A model generated the notes under the pieces. That model searched no databases, was not told where the DNA came from, and saw only the letters and a program-made list of their open reading frames with translations. Made by a program: the position numbers and the translations under genes. Below are positions 1-9,304 of a DNA stretch of 64,000 nucleotides, in pieces; position 1 is the first letter of the stretch, and each line of letters begins with the position of its first letter. Source of the stretch: Melioribacteraceae bacterium (GTDB lineage: Bacteria > Bacteroidota > Ignavibacteria > Ignavibacteriales > Melioribacteraceae); assembly GCA_030584085.1 (NCBI GenBank), contig CP129490.1, positions 434,001 to 498,000 of the forward strand. Reading direction: 5' to 3'.

Positions 1-1394
1 AAGCAAAAAAATACCCGGATTTTGATAGTGAACAAATTACACTGGACAAGGTTTCAAACCTTATCCATTTGAGCAATTTAGAGGTTCATAATCCCGAACT
101 ATATCAAGAACTCAATAAGCTTGATACAAACTCAAAAAGAGTTATCGAGATAAAGAAAGTTATTGACCTTGGAACTTTTGTTAAATCAAAAGTGCAAATG
201 ATGATGGATACTGACTTTGTAAATCTTCGAGTTAAATCAATGGTGGATGAATTTAACCAAGGAATGGATTCTACAAAATCTGAAATTCTCGAATTGGTGC
301 AGCAAAATTTTGATCCATCAAAAACTGATTCTTATTCCGATAAGTTGAACAGATTCTTTAACAATCTTAAAGAGGATCTTCAGAAAACTATTAATTCTAC
401 TACCAAAGAACTGATAGACGGAAAGGACCAAATAAAGAAAAGTATTGATGATACTCTAAATCCCGATCTAAGCACAAGCTATCTGGCAAAAGTATCGCGG
501 ACTATTAATGACTTCAAAACTGAACTAGATAAAAGTTTTGATTTTGGTAGAGAAGGCAGTATTGCAAATCAATTAAAAATGATGCTTGATTCAAACTTTG
601 GAGATAATGGTAAAGTAATCAAGGCAGTTGAAAAGAAATTATCATTTGATAATCCTAATAGTACCTTTAACTTATTGCAAAGTAATATTACCAGACAGCT
701 AAACGAAATTAAACAAGAAATAGAATTGATAAAGAAAGCGGATGAACTCCAAAAAGAGGCAAATAAAAAATCCACACAGAAAGGATATGATTTTGAAGAT
801 CAGGTTTTAGATGCATTAGAAAACATAGCTTCTTCGAATGGTGATCTTGTTGAAGATTTGACAACAAAAAGCGGTTCAACCGGTTCAAGTAAAAAAGGTG
901 ATTTTAACTATACAGTAAAAAGTATTAATAAAGTAATTGCGATTGAAGCAAGGGACCGTGATACAATTTCAACTCCTTCAACACTCATAAAGGAGCTTGA
1001 TAAAACAAAGACAAATAGAAACGCTGATTTTACTATTTACTTGACAGCAAGCGAAGAACAGCTTCATAAACAAATCGGAATGTTTCAAGAATATGATTCA
1101 GATAAAATAGTAACGCATTTCGGATTACTCCAAGTTGCCTTCAAAGTTGCAATTTCTCGAATGATAATTGAACATGAAAGTATTGATGAAGTGGATAAAG
1201 CCGCAGTTGAAAAAGAAATATCCAACATTGAAAGTACCTTAAAAAGTTTTTCGGGACTAAAATCAGCTGCTACGAATATTAAAAAAGAAGCAGATAAAAT
1301 AACTGCGAAGGCCGATGAAATTAAGATTGATATAAGTAATTCTTTAATTAGTCTAAATGAATTGTTATTTTCACAAGGTACAATCACAGAATGA
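1..1394 (+). CDS. Partial coiled-coil protein with a PD-(D/E)XK-like domain, upstream of hsdR
   Basis: The frame is open to the left edge, so this is the 3' part of a gene starting outside the window; the TTG at 69 is merely the first possible start inside. About 464 codons are visible. The first ~240 are charged and helical with coiled-coil character. Then comes a block with G-Y-D-F-E-D-Q, a G-D-F some 40 residues later and I-A-I-E-A-R, which resembles the E...D...E-x-K layout of restriction-endonuclease folds, with Arg in place of Lys. Helical C-terminus. Its TGA overlaps the hsdR ATG in an ATGA junction, so it is translated together with the restriction genes. The role is unknown; an accessory nuclease-like factor of the type I system is an inference. 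Confidence 0.6.
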   Translation, partial: AKKYPDFDSEQITLDKVSNLIHLSNLEVHNPELYQELNKLDTNSKRVIEIKKVIDLGTFVKSKVQMMMDTDFVNLRVKSMVDEFNQGMDSTKSEILELVQQNFDPSKTDSYSDKLNRFFNNLKEDLQKTINSTTKELIDGKDQIKKSIDDTLNPDLSTSYLAKVSRTINDFKTELDKSFDFGREGSIANQLKMMLDSNFGDNGKVIKAVEKKLSFDNPNSTFNLLQSNITRQLNEIKQEIELIKKADELQKEANKKSTQKGYDFEDQVLDALENIASSNGDLVEDLTTKSGSTGSSKKGDFNYTVKSINKVIAIEARDRDTISTPSTLIKELDKTKTNRNADFTIYLTASEEQLHKQIGMFQEYDSDKIVTHFGLLQVAFKVAISRMIIEHESIDEVDKAAVEKEISNIESTLKSFSGLKSAATNIKKEADKITAKADEIKIDISNSLISLNELLFSQGTITE

Positions 1395-4300
1395 TTGAGT
1401 TAATGCCTGAAAGCAACTTTAAGTTTCTTGAAAAGAAATTACCTGATTTAGCAGCTCTGGGGGATTTTGCAGAACAGTATGTTTATGCAGATCCCCAATC
1501 CTCTGCTGTCAAGCTTAGAACATTTGCTGAAAAGTTTGTTGAGATTATTTACACAATTCGAAACATTGATAACACTTCTTACCTAGATAATCTTTTCGGG
1601 CAATTAGACAATGATACTTTTAAAGAAGCCGTTCCCAAAACTGTAATTAATCTGCTACACTCGTTGAGAATCAATGGAAATAGAGCTGCTCACGGCAGCG
1701 ATATCACTTCCGAAATTATAATAGAACTTCTCAAGCAGGCGCACGAATTAGCAAAGTGGATTTACGGAACTTATTGCAGCGGAAATATTAATAGTGTTCC
1801 AATTTTTGCAGACCCAACACAAAATGTAAAAACTGAAGAATGGAAATCTGAAAGAAATAAAATTTTAAAAGATCTTTATGAAAAAGAGAAACAGCTTCAA
1901 GAAGCAATCGCACAATTACAAATTGAAAGACAAAGGAAAGAAACAAAAGTCAGAGCTAAAGAGGAATTAGATCAATTTGTTATTAAGGGGCAAGAAGTTG
2001 TTAATGAATTAAAGTATACCGAAGAAGATACAAGGAAATTCTTAATCGACGAAGAGTTAGCTAAAGCAGGGTGGAATGTAGGTTCAAACCAGCAAGATAC
2101 TGAGGAGGTTAGACAAGAATTCCCAGTTGAATTTCAGCAGAATGATTCAGGACTTGGGAAAGCAGATTATGTTCTATTTGATGATGACGAAAATCCTTTA
2201 GCAGTTATTGAGGCCAAAAAGACATCTAAAGATCCAAACATTGGTAAGAAACAAGCTCAACTATATGCGGACGGACTAGAGAAAAAATATGGTCAGCGTC
2301 CTATTATATTTTATACCAACGGATTTGAAACTTACATTTATAATGATTCCTACAATGAACAACCTCGAAAAATTTATGGTTTCTACTCAAAAGATTCGCT
2401 TCAGTATCTAATTGTGCAGCGTTCATCAAGAACAAAAGCATCAGAAGTAAAAATTAATTATGAAATAACTGATAGACCATATCAAATTGAAGCTATTAAA
2501 AGAGTCGTTGAAAATTTCGAAACACATGGAAGAAAAGCGCTAATAGTTCAAGCAACGGGAACAGGTAAAACGAGAGTTGCGATTTCATTAGCTGATGTTT
2601 TATCTAGAGCTAACTGGGTTAAAAGAATTCTATTTTTATGTGATAGACGAGAGTTAAGAAAACAAGCTAAGAATGTATTTCAGGAGTATCTACCCGGTAC
2701 ACCGCTCACAATATTAAACTCACGTACATCGGAAGATAGAAATAAACGAATTTACTTAGCTACTTATCCTGCAATAAAACAATTTTATCAATCATTCGAT
2801 GTTGGTTTTTTTGATTTAATTATTGCGGATGAATCTCATCGAAGCATCTATAAAGTTTATAAAGATATTTTTACTTACTTTGATTGTTACCAGATCGGAC
2901 TTACAGCAACCCCGGTAGGATTCATAAATAGAAATACATTCAGAATGTTCGATTGTACTGATGACAACCCAACAGCATATTTCAGTTATGAGGATGCTGT
3001 TCAATCGGAACCGCAATATCTGTCTTCGTTTGATGTTTTCAATGTTACGACAAAATTTTTAAGGGAAGGTATTAAGTATTCGGAAATGACTCCTGAACAA
3101 CAGATGCAATTGGAAGAGCAAGTAAGTGACCCGGAGTACTTTGAATTTGATTCCGAACAAATAGATAAAGCAATTTATAATGAAGATACCAATCGTAAGA
3201 TCATCCGCAACTTGATTGAAAACGGACGCAAGTTACCCGACGGTACTTTGGGTAAATCTATTATTTTTGCTCGCAACCACAGACACGCTTTAATTCTCAA
3301 AGAGAAGTTCAATGAACTTTACAGACAATACGGTGAAAGCTATTGCCAAGTGATTGATAATTATGATCCACGTGCCGATCAGTTAATTGATGATTTCAAA
3401 GGTTACGGCAACCAAGATATAAGAATTGCCATTTCTGTTGATATGCTGGATACAGGTATTGATATTCCCGAACTCTTAAATTTAGTCTTTGCAAAACCGA
3501 TAAAGTCTTTTGTTAAGTTTTGGCAGATGATAGGTCGCGGTACGCGAATAAGAAAGGATCTATTCGGTAAAGGATTAGATAAAACTTCATTTAAAATCTT
3601 TGATCACTGGAGTAACTTCGAATGGTTCGATCTTCATTACAAACATACACAGCCTACTGAATCTAAAGGATTGCTGCAGCGGGTTTTTGAAGAGAGAATT
3701 AATTTGGGTGAAACCGCATTAAAGCAGTATGATCAAGAAACATTTGCATTTGTAAGTAAACAAATTTTGGCTGATGTTAATCGACTTGCAGAAACTGATA
3801 CAGTTTCAGTTAAAGAAAGAGTAAAGGATATTAAACTTCTCCAATCTGAGCAAATAATAAATAATTTCTCAGGCGATGTAAAACATAGACTGAGAAACAT
3901 TGCTAACCTTATGCAATTGGTAGATATTAGGGGACAATGCGATGCATACAATTTCGATTTTTTGATTGCTAAAGCACAAAATGCACTTTTACTCAAATCC
4001 GGTTCATTAGAAGATTACAAAGGTGAAATAATAAACAGTGTTCAATCTCTTCAGGAATCAATTCATCAAGTAAGAGCAAAATCTGAGACTATAAAGAAAG
4101 TACAGTCAAAAGAATTTTGGAAAGATGTTACAACTTCTGAACTCGAAAATGTTAGACAAGAATTGCGTTCAATAATGAAGTTTCACGACAGAGGCGGCGA
4201 AGGTGATTATGTTCCACCTAAGATTGACGTTAAAGACGACGATCTCGAATACACCCAGTATGAAGTGAAGAACAAAGGTGTGGAGATGAGAGTTTATAAA

Positions 4301-4783
4301 GAAAGAGTAGAAGACGTTCTCATTCGCCTCATTGATAAAAGCCCGACGTTACAGAAAATCAAACGAGGACAATCTGTTAACGATAAGGATATACAAGAAT
4401 TAATCTCGCTTGTATTAACACAACACCCTGATGTTAATTTGGAACTACTTAAAGAATTTTACCCTGATACAGCAGATCACTTAGATCTTGCAATTAGAAG
4501 AATTATCGGGCTTGATCCCGAATATATTTCACAGCAGTTTCAATCATTTATAAAAGAAAATCCTAATCTAAATGCGACACAGCTTAAGTTTATTCAGTTA
4601 CTTACAAATCATATTTCCAAATACGGCACTTTGAAACTTGAGAGTCTTTTTGAACCTCCTTTTACAACAATTGATTCGGACGGAGTTTACGGAATATTTC
4701 CAACTGAAGAGCAAGCTGAGAAAATAATTAATATAGTTAAAGAAATAAGCTATCCATATAATCATCCAAGAGTCGAAGAATGA
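1391..4783 (+). CDS. hsdR: Type I restriction endonuclease subunit R
   Basis: ATP-dependent translocase/nuclease subunit of a type I restriction enzyme, 1130 residues, full length for the EcoEI-like class. The N-terminus (about 25-130) looks like a DUF4145/HEPN-like helical domain with N-R-A-A-H. The PD-(D/E)XK nuclease core follows with D259 and E274-A-K276. The SF2 helicase has Walker A A-T-G-T-G-K-T-R (388-395), a D-E-S-H box (480-483) in place of DEAH, and motif VI G-R-G-T-R (715-719). The C-terminal ~350 residues match the helical region that docks onto the methylase. It overlaps both neighbours by 4 bp (ATGA). All key residues are present, so the enzyme looks active. Confidence 0.97.
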   Translation: MIELMPESNFKFLEKKLPDLAALGDFAEQYVYADPQSSAVKLRTFAEKFVEIIYTIRNIDNTSYLDNLFGQLDNDTFKEAVPKTVINLLHSLRINGNRAAHGSDITSEIIIELLKQAHELAKWIYGTYCSGNINSVPIFADPTQNVKTEEWKSERNKILKDLYEKEKQLQEAIAQLQIERQRKETKVRAKEELDQFVIKGQEVVNELKYTEEDTRKFLIDEELAKAGWNVGSNQQDTEEVRQEFPVEFQQNDSGLGKADYVLFDDDENPLAVIEAKKTSKDPNIGKKQAQLYADGLEKKYGQRPIIFYTNGFETYIYNDSYNEQPRKIYGFYSKDSLQYLIVQRSSRTKASEVKINYEITDRPYQIEAIKRVVENFETHGRKALIVQATGTGKTRVAISLADVLSRANWVKRILFLCDRRELRKQAKNVFQEYLPGTPLTILNSRTSEDRNKRIYLATYPAIKQFYQSFDVGFFDLIIADESHRSIYKVYKDIFTYFDCYQIGLTATPVGFINRNTFRMFDCTDDNPTAYFSYEDAVQSEPQYLSSFDVFNVTTKFLREGIKYSEMTPEQQMQLEEQVSDPEYFEFDSEQIDKAIYNEDTNRKIIRNLIENGRKLPDGTLGKSIIFARNHRHALILKEKFNELYRQYGESYCQVIDNYDPRADQLIDDFKGYGNQDIRIAISVDMLDTGIDIPELLNLVFAKPIKSFVKFWQMIGRGTRIRKDLFGKGLDKTSFKIFDHWSNFEWFDLHYKHTQPTESKGLLQRVFEERINLGETALKQYDQETFAFVSKQILADVNRLAETDTVSVKERVKDIKLLQSEQIINNFSGDVKHRLRNIANLMQLVDIRGQCDAYNFDFLIAKAQNALLLKSGSLEDYKGEIINSVQSLQESIHQVRAKSETIKKVQSKEFWKDVTTSELENVRQELRSIMKFHDRGGEGDYVPPKIDVKDDDLEYTQYEVKNKGVEMRVYKERVEDVLIRLIDKSPTLQKIKRGQSVNDKDIQELISLVLTQHPDVNLELLKEFYPDTADHLDLAIRRIIGLDPEYISQQFQSFIKENPNLNATQLKFIQLLTNHISKYGTLKLESLFEPPFTTIDSDGVYGIFPTEEQAEKIINIVKEISYPYNHPRVEE

Positions 4784-6294
4784 CAACTTCAGAAATGCGA
4801 AATAAGATTAATCAATTGTGGGAAAATTTTTGGACAGGCGGTATAACAAATCCGTTTACTGTGATTGAACAGATTACGTTTTTAATGTTTGCCCGTTTAC
4901 TAGATATAAAAGAAAAGAACAACGAAAGAAAAGCTAAAACAACCGGTGAGAAGTTCACACCGATATTTAATAAGAACGAACAGCATTTAAGATGGGATAA
5001 CTTTAGACACGAATCCGATCCTCAGAAGTTATTACAAATAGTGAGAGATGAAGTATTTCCACATTTCAAACGTTCAATTAAAAACGGATCTACTTTTTCA
5101 GAGTATATGAAAGATGCTCAGTTGATGATCGTTAAACCCTCCTTGCTAGTTACCGGAATCAATACTATACAAGAATTGCCTTTAACCCAAGGTGATGTAA
5201 AGGGCGATTTATATGAATACTTGTTAAGCAAACTTCAGCAGTCCGGTATTGCGGGACAGTTCCGAACACCAAGACATATTATTGATTTAATGGTGCAGAT
5301 GCTTGACCCTCAACCAACTCATCGTGTATGCGATCCTGCTTGTGGTACGGCAGGTTTTCTTGTTGGGACAAAGACTTATCTAGATAAAAAATATACAACT
5401 CCGGGTATGGAGAAGAAGAGTGATGACGGATCGATCTTCTATCCCGGCGATAAACTTTTTGATTATAAAGATCACATTCAAAATGAATTGTTAACAGGAT
5501 TTGATTTCGATTCAACGATGCTCCGTATTGCCGCAATGAATTTACTGCTGCACGGAATTGATAATCCTCAGATACACAACCAAGATACATTAAGCGGCAC
5601 TTTTGCCGAACGCTTTCCAAAATATTCCGATGGATATTTTGATATTGTATTAGCTAATCCTCCGTTTAAGGGTAGCTTGGACTATGAAGATGTCGAGCCT
5701 TCTTTACTTGGGAAGGTAAAGACGAAGAAAACAGAACTTCTTTTTAATATGCTCTTTTTGAGAATGCTGAAGTTAGGAGGCAAAGCTGCCGTGATTGTGC
5801 CCGACGGTGTTCTCTTCGGTGCTTCTAAAGCTCACGTTTCTTTGAGAAAAGAACTAATTGAAAACAACCAGTTAGAAGCTGTAATTTCTTTGCCTTCCGG
5901 TGTCTTTAAACCTTACGCCGGAGTAAAGACTGCAATATTAATTTTTACTAAAGGCGGCACAACCGAAAAAGTTTGGTATTACGATGTTGAAAATGATGGA
6001 CTTTCATTAGATGATAAAAGAGACCCTATTGATAAAAATGATTTACCTGACGTTTATGAAAGATGGCAGAAGAAGGACAAAATAGATAACAGAAACAGAA
6101 CTAAGAAACATTTCTTTGTCCCGGCAAAAGAAATTAAAAATAATATATATGATTTGAGTATGACTCGCTATAAAGAAGTTAAGTATGAGGAAGTTGAATA
6201 CGAAGAACCTAATAAAATTATTGCTAAAATTGATACACTAGAAAGAGACATTGCAGAGATGATTGATGAGTTGAAACAGGGAATAAATGACTGA
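4780..6294 (+). CDS. hsdM: Type I restriction-modification methyltransferase subunit M
   Basis: N6-adenine DNA methyltransferase that protects the host and forms the core of the HsdR2M2S1 complex; 504 residues, normal for HsdM. The helical N-terminal domain (about 1-130) precedes the catalytic domain, with SAM-binding motif I D-P-A-C-G-T-A-G starting at residue 185 and catalytic motif IV N-P-P-F at 293-296. Acidic tail. The start overlaps the hsdR stop in ATGA and the gene overlaps hsdS by 8 bp, so R, M and S are one translationally coupled unit in the order R-M-S. Confidence 0.97.
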   Translation: MTTSEMRNKINQLWENFWTGGITNPFTVIEQITFLMFARLLDIKEKNNERKAKTTGEKFTPIFNKNEQHLRWDNFRHESDPQKLLQIVRDEVFPHFKRSIKNGSTFSEYMKDAQLMIVKPSLLVTGINTIQELPLTQGDVKGDLYEYLLSKLQQSGIAGQFRTPRHIIDLMVQMLDPQPTHRVCDPACGTAGFLVGTKTYLDKKYTTPGMEKKSDDGSIFYPGDKLFDYKDHIQNELLTGFDFDSTMLRIAAMNLLLHGIDNPQIHNQDTLSGTFAERFPKYSDGYFDIVLANPPFKGSLDYEDVEPSLLGKVKTKKTELLFNMLFLRMLKLGGKAAVIVPDGVLFGASKAHVSLRKELIENNQLEAVISLPSGVFKPYAGVKTAILIFTKGGTTEKVWYYDVENDGLSLDDKRDPIDKNDLPDVYERWQKKDKIDNRNRTKKHFFVPAKEIKNNIYDLSMTRYKEVKYEEVEYEEPNKIIAKIDTLERDIAEMIDELKQGIND

Positions 6295-7438
6295 GCTAAA
6301 AGAACATATTAAAATTACTTCAGGATTTGCACTTGACTCAAATCTATTCAATAAGACTAGAGGATTTCCCGTAATACGTATTAGAGATGTTGATCGTGGC
6401 TATACTGAGACATATTATCAAGGTGAATGTGATGAAAAGTATATAGTCAAAAATGGTGATTTATTAGTCACAATGGATGGTGAATTTAGAGCGAAAGTTT
6501 GGAATGGTGGTGAAGCGTATTTAAATCAACGGGTATGTAAAGTCGAAGCAGATGAGGATAGACTTTCTGGAAGATATCTCAAATATGCATTACCACAGAA
6601 ATTAAAGGAAATTGAAGATAAAACATCGTTTGTAACAGTAAAGCATCTATCAGTTAATGATATAAAGGAAATTAATGTCCATTTACCAAACCTTGAAGAC
6701 CAAGAAAGAATTGCAGACCTACTCGATAAAGCAAACTCAATCCGACAAAAACGCCGCGAGACCCTTCGGCTTGCAGATGAATTTCTCCGCTCAACCTTTT
6801 TAGAGATGTTTGGAGATCCTTTTTTAAATCCTAAGAATTGGAATATGGAACCAATAGATAGACTAAAAGCGGATGAACCATATTCTATCAAGGCCGGTCC
6901 CTTTGGTTCCGCATTAAAAAAAGAGTTTTATGTTAAGAGCGGTTATAAAATATACGGACAAGAGCAAGTCATAAGGGACAATTTTGAATTTGGCGATTAT
7001 TATATCACAGAAGAGAAATATAGAGAATTAGAAAATTGTAAAATTGAATCGGATGATATATTAATAAGTCTTGTTGGAACTTTTGGTGAGATAAGCATTG
7101 TCCCGAAAGAATTCCAGCCTGGTATCATTAATCCTCGATTAATGAAAATAACTCTAAATAAAAAGAAGATACTTCCAATTTTCTTTAAGACTTTACTGAA
7201 AACTAATGGAATTAAAACAAAACTTGAAAGCCTTTCACACGGTGGAACAATGAATATTGTGAACGTTGGAATCATCAAGGAATTAGAAGTCCCTGTTCCT
7301 CCGCTAAAACTACAAGAAAAATTTATAGAAATTCATATAAAAACTGAAAAACTAAAAAAGCAATATGAAACAAGTCTTCAAGAATCCGAAAACTTATTCA
7401 ACTCATTAATGCAAAGAGCGTTTAGGGGGGAGTTGTAA
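6287..7438 (+). CDS. hsdS: Type I restriction-modification specificity subunit S
   Basis: DNA-recognition subunit, 383 residues. It has the two-fold layout of HsdS: a first target-recognition domain (about 1-130), a conserved central helical spacer (about 135-180, with D-Q-E-R-I-A-D-L-L-D and F-L-R-S-T-F-L-E-M-F-G-D-P), a second recognition domain (about 185-340), and a terminal helical repeat ending in L-M-Q-R-A-F-R-G-E-L. The first recognition domain starts almost at residue 1, so the N-terminus is short. Overlaps hsdM by 8 bp. Its sequence target cannot be read from the protein. Confidence 0.95.
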   Translation: MTELKEHIKITSGFALDSNLFNKTRGFPVIRIRDVDRGYTETYYQGECDEKYIVKNGDLLVTMDGEFRAKVWNGGEAYLNQRVCKVEADEDRLSGRYLKYALPQKLKEIEDKTSFVTVKHLSVNDIKEINVHLPNLEDQERIADLLDKANSIRQKRRETLRLADEFLRSTFLEMFGDPFLNPKNWNMEPIDRLKADEPYSIKAGPFGSALKKEFYVKSGYKIYGQEQVIRDNFEFGDYYITEEKYRELENCKIESDDILISLVGTFGEISIVPKEFQPGIINPRLMKITLNKKKILPIFFKTLLKTNGIKTKLESLSHGGTMNIVNVGIIKELEVPVPPLKLQEKFIEIHIKTEKLKKQYETSLQESENLFNSLMQRAFRGEL

Positions 7439-7439
7439 G

Positions 7440-8051
7440 ATGCCTACCATTTTGAATGATTTATTTGAAAAATTTCATGTAAAAAAACAAAATCGTGTTA
7501 AATGGGGTGAGGAAATATCAAGCCAAAATGAAAGTGTTTATATTATTTCTTTAAGCGATGAACCATCAAAAAATAACGGTCTATTGGAGAATCCATTAAT
7601 CGACCAAAATAAATTACTTGAATGGTTCAGAAAATCACCTACTCTAACCATTGATGGAAAGAAGAACATTCAACTTCTTGAAGAGCGATTAAAAGAGTTT
7701 TGGCTGCCGGATGAAAACATACTTTACATAGGCAAAGCTCCGAGAAGAAAAAATGGCAAAGCGCTTAGCAACAGAATAAGTGAATACTACAGCACAAAGA
7801 TTGGTGATGGCAGTCCTCATTCGGGTGGACAATGGATCAAAGTATTATCGAACCTACCTTCATGTTATGTTTATTATGGTTTCACAAAAGATGCTGCCGG
7901 AGTTGAAGATGAAATGCTGGATCATTTTATCGAAAATGTATCTATATCCACCAAAGAAAAATTAAGAGATCCAAGTTTGCCGCTTCCTTTCGCTAATATT
8001 AGACATAGAGGAAAGGATAAAAAACACGGGATGCAAAATCAGCGAGTATGA
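7440..8051 (+). CDS. GIY-YIG-like nuclease-fold protein in the hsd operon
   Basis: 203 residues, one base after the hsdS stop, with a purine-rich Shine-Dalgarno (GGGGGGAG) inside the end of hsdS. The pattern fits a GIY-YIG fold: V-Y-I-I-S near residue 31 as the first half, I-L-Y-I-G-K near 98 as the second, an Arg in S-N-R-I-S-E-Y-Y, a His in P-H-S-G-G-Q-W, a Glu in V-E-D-E-M-L and an Asn in F-A-N-I-R. These are the positions of the usual catalytic set, though the ~65 residues between the two halves is long. Likely an accessory DNA nuclease or DNA-binding protein. The fold call is by eye. Confidence 0.6.
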   Translation: MPTILNDLFEKFHVKKQNRVKWGEEISSQNESVYIISLSDEPSKNNGLLENPLIDQNKLLEWFRKSPTLTIDGKKNIQLLEERLKEFWLPDENILYIGKAPRRKNGKALSNRISEYYSTKIGDGSPHSGGQWIKVLSNLPSCYVYYGFTKDAAGVEDEMLDHFIENVSISTKEKLRDPSLPLPFANIRHRGKDKKHGMQNQRV

Positions 8052-8058
8052 GGATAAA

Positions 8059-9273
8059 ATGGAAATCGAATCACATCCACAATTAAAAGTAATTGAAGAT
8101 AATTTCTATCAAGCCGGAATTGATGGGGCATTCACAAATCTTTGGTACTTTATCAGAGATATAAGCAATTTAATAATCGAATTCGGACTTGAAATAGATG
8201 TTTACCTAGATGATGAAACTTATATTCGAGAATATATTGTGATTGGTGAATTATATCGTGAAGGGCTTAAGCTGCGGAATGGAGAATATTTGCCATTAAA
8301 AATTGAAGACTACCCAGGCGAAAGGAAATATGAGCTTATCGATATGGTAAAAAATAAAGATGGGGAAGAAATAGATCAACAAGGATTGAGGATGTGTGCG
8401 ACTACAAATTATAGATTAGCAGCGAATTTTCATTATCAACCTAATAAATATGATATGCAGAACATTGCTGTTGAGCAAATTGCGAAGCTCAATGAAGCAT
8501 TATTGTTTTTTATCTTTGGAGATAAAAAATTTAAAGAATTCTTATTACAAGTAAGCCATGAGTTGATGTTGGAAGAACATGAATACTTACAAGACTTTAG
8601 CGCATGTCTAAATGTAACAACAAATTATGTTTATGATGATAATCAGACAGCTCGGTACACACTTATTTATATGACTGAAGAAGGAGCAATTGAGGAGTTT
8701 TTTGCTATATCATCTTCGAAATATCTAGATCAATTAGCTAACCAATTTATAAAAGGGTGGGATTTTGAATCACTTAGTCCATCATTACCCAAGTCAATTA
8801 TAGATATGATAAATGATGTTGAGCAATTGATTGAAAAACGAGCACCTTTAAAAACAATATTAAAGGAATATCATACGGTCTTTGAAAATTATTTTAATCA
8901 ACTTTATCTAAGGTATTATGATCAAATACTCGAATTTGAAAAAAAAATAACAAATGAGGCTGATAGGAAAAAATATTTTTTAGATGAAATAAAGAAATCT
9001 GGAGAGGGTTATGGAGTATCGAACTTAAGAAGTGCCAAAGCACTGCTGTTAGTATTAACGCATGAAAGAATTGAAACATTCGACCAAACGAAGAAGGAAT
9101 TAATAAAATCAGATCTAATTCCCGCACTGGATTTTTTTAGCCCATACTCTATGCTTCGGAATTTAGCTACCCATTCGAAGGCACCCAATTATATGGAGGG
9201 TTTGTTCAATTATGGTATAAGAGCATATAAAGATATATTAAGAAGTTTGCATATAACATTAAATAGGAACTAA
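8059..9273 (+). CDS. Unknown protein with C-terminal HEPN-like motif
   Basis: I do not recognise the family. 404 residues, seven bases after the previous stop, with GAGGA just upstream of the ATG. The first ~200 residues are mixed alpha/beta and the rest is mostly helical. Near the end is R367-N-L-A-T-H372, an R-x4-H motif with Asn after Arg, as in HEPN ribonucleases, set between predicted helices. HEPN RNases are frequent toxins of defence loci and are compatible with the restriction context, but one motif in an unknown protein is weak evidence. A 31-bp gap follows, so it could belong to either the hsd unit or the next cassette. Confidence 0.55.
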   Translation: MEIESHPQLKVIEDNFYQAGIDGAFTNLWYFIRDISNLIIEFGLEIDVYLDDETYIREYIVIGELYREGLKLRNGEYLPLKIEDYPGERKYELIDMVKNKDGEEIDQQGLRMCATTNYRLAANFHYQPNKYDMQNIAVEQIAKLNEALLFFIFGDKKFKEFLLQVSHELMLEEHEYLQDFSACLNVTTNYVYDDNQTARYTLIYMTEEGAIEEFFAISSSKYLDQLANQFIKGWDFESLSPSLPKSIIDMINDVEQLIEKRAPLKTILKEYHTVFENYFNQLYLRYYDQILEFEKKITNEADRKKYFLDEIKKSGEGYGVSNLRSAKALLLVLTHERIETFDQTKKELIKSDLIPALDFFSPYSMLRNLATHSKAPNYMEGLFNYGIRAYKDILRSLHITLNRN

Positions 9274-9304
9274 TTCAAAGAAGAAAATAGGCAATCACTT
9301 TATA

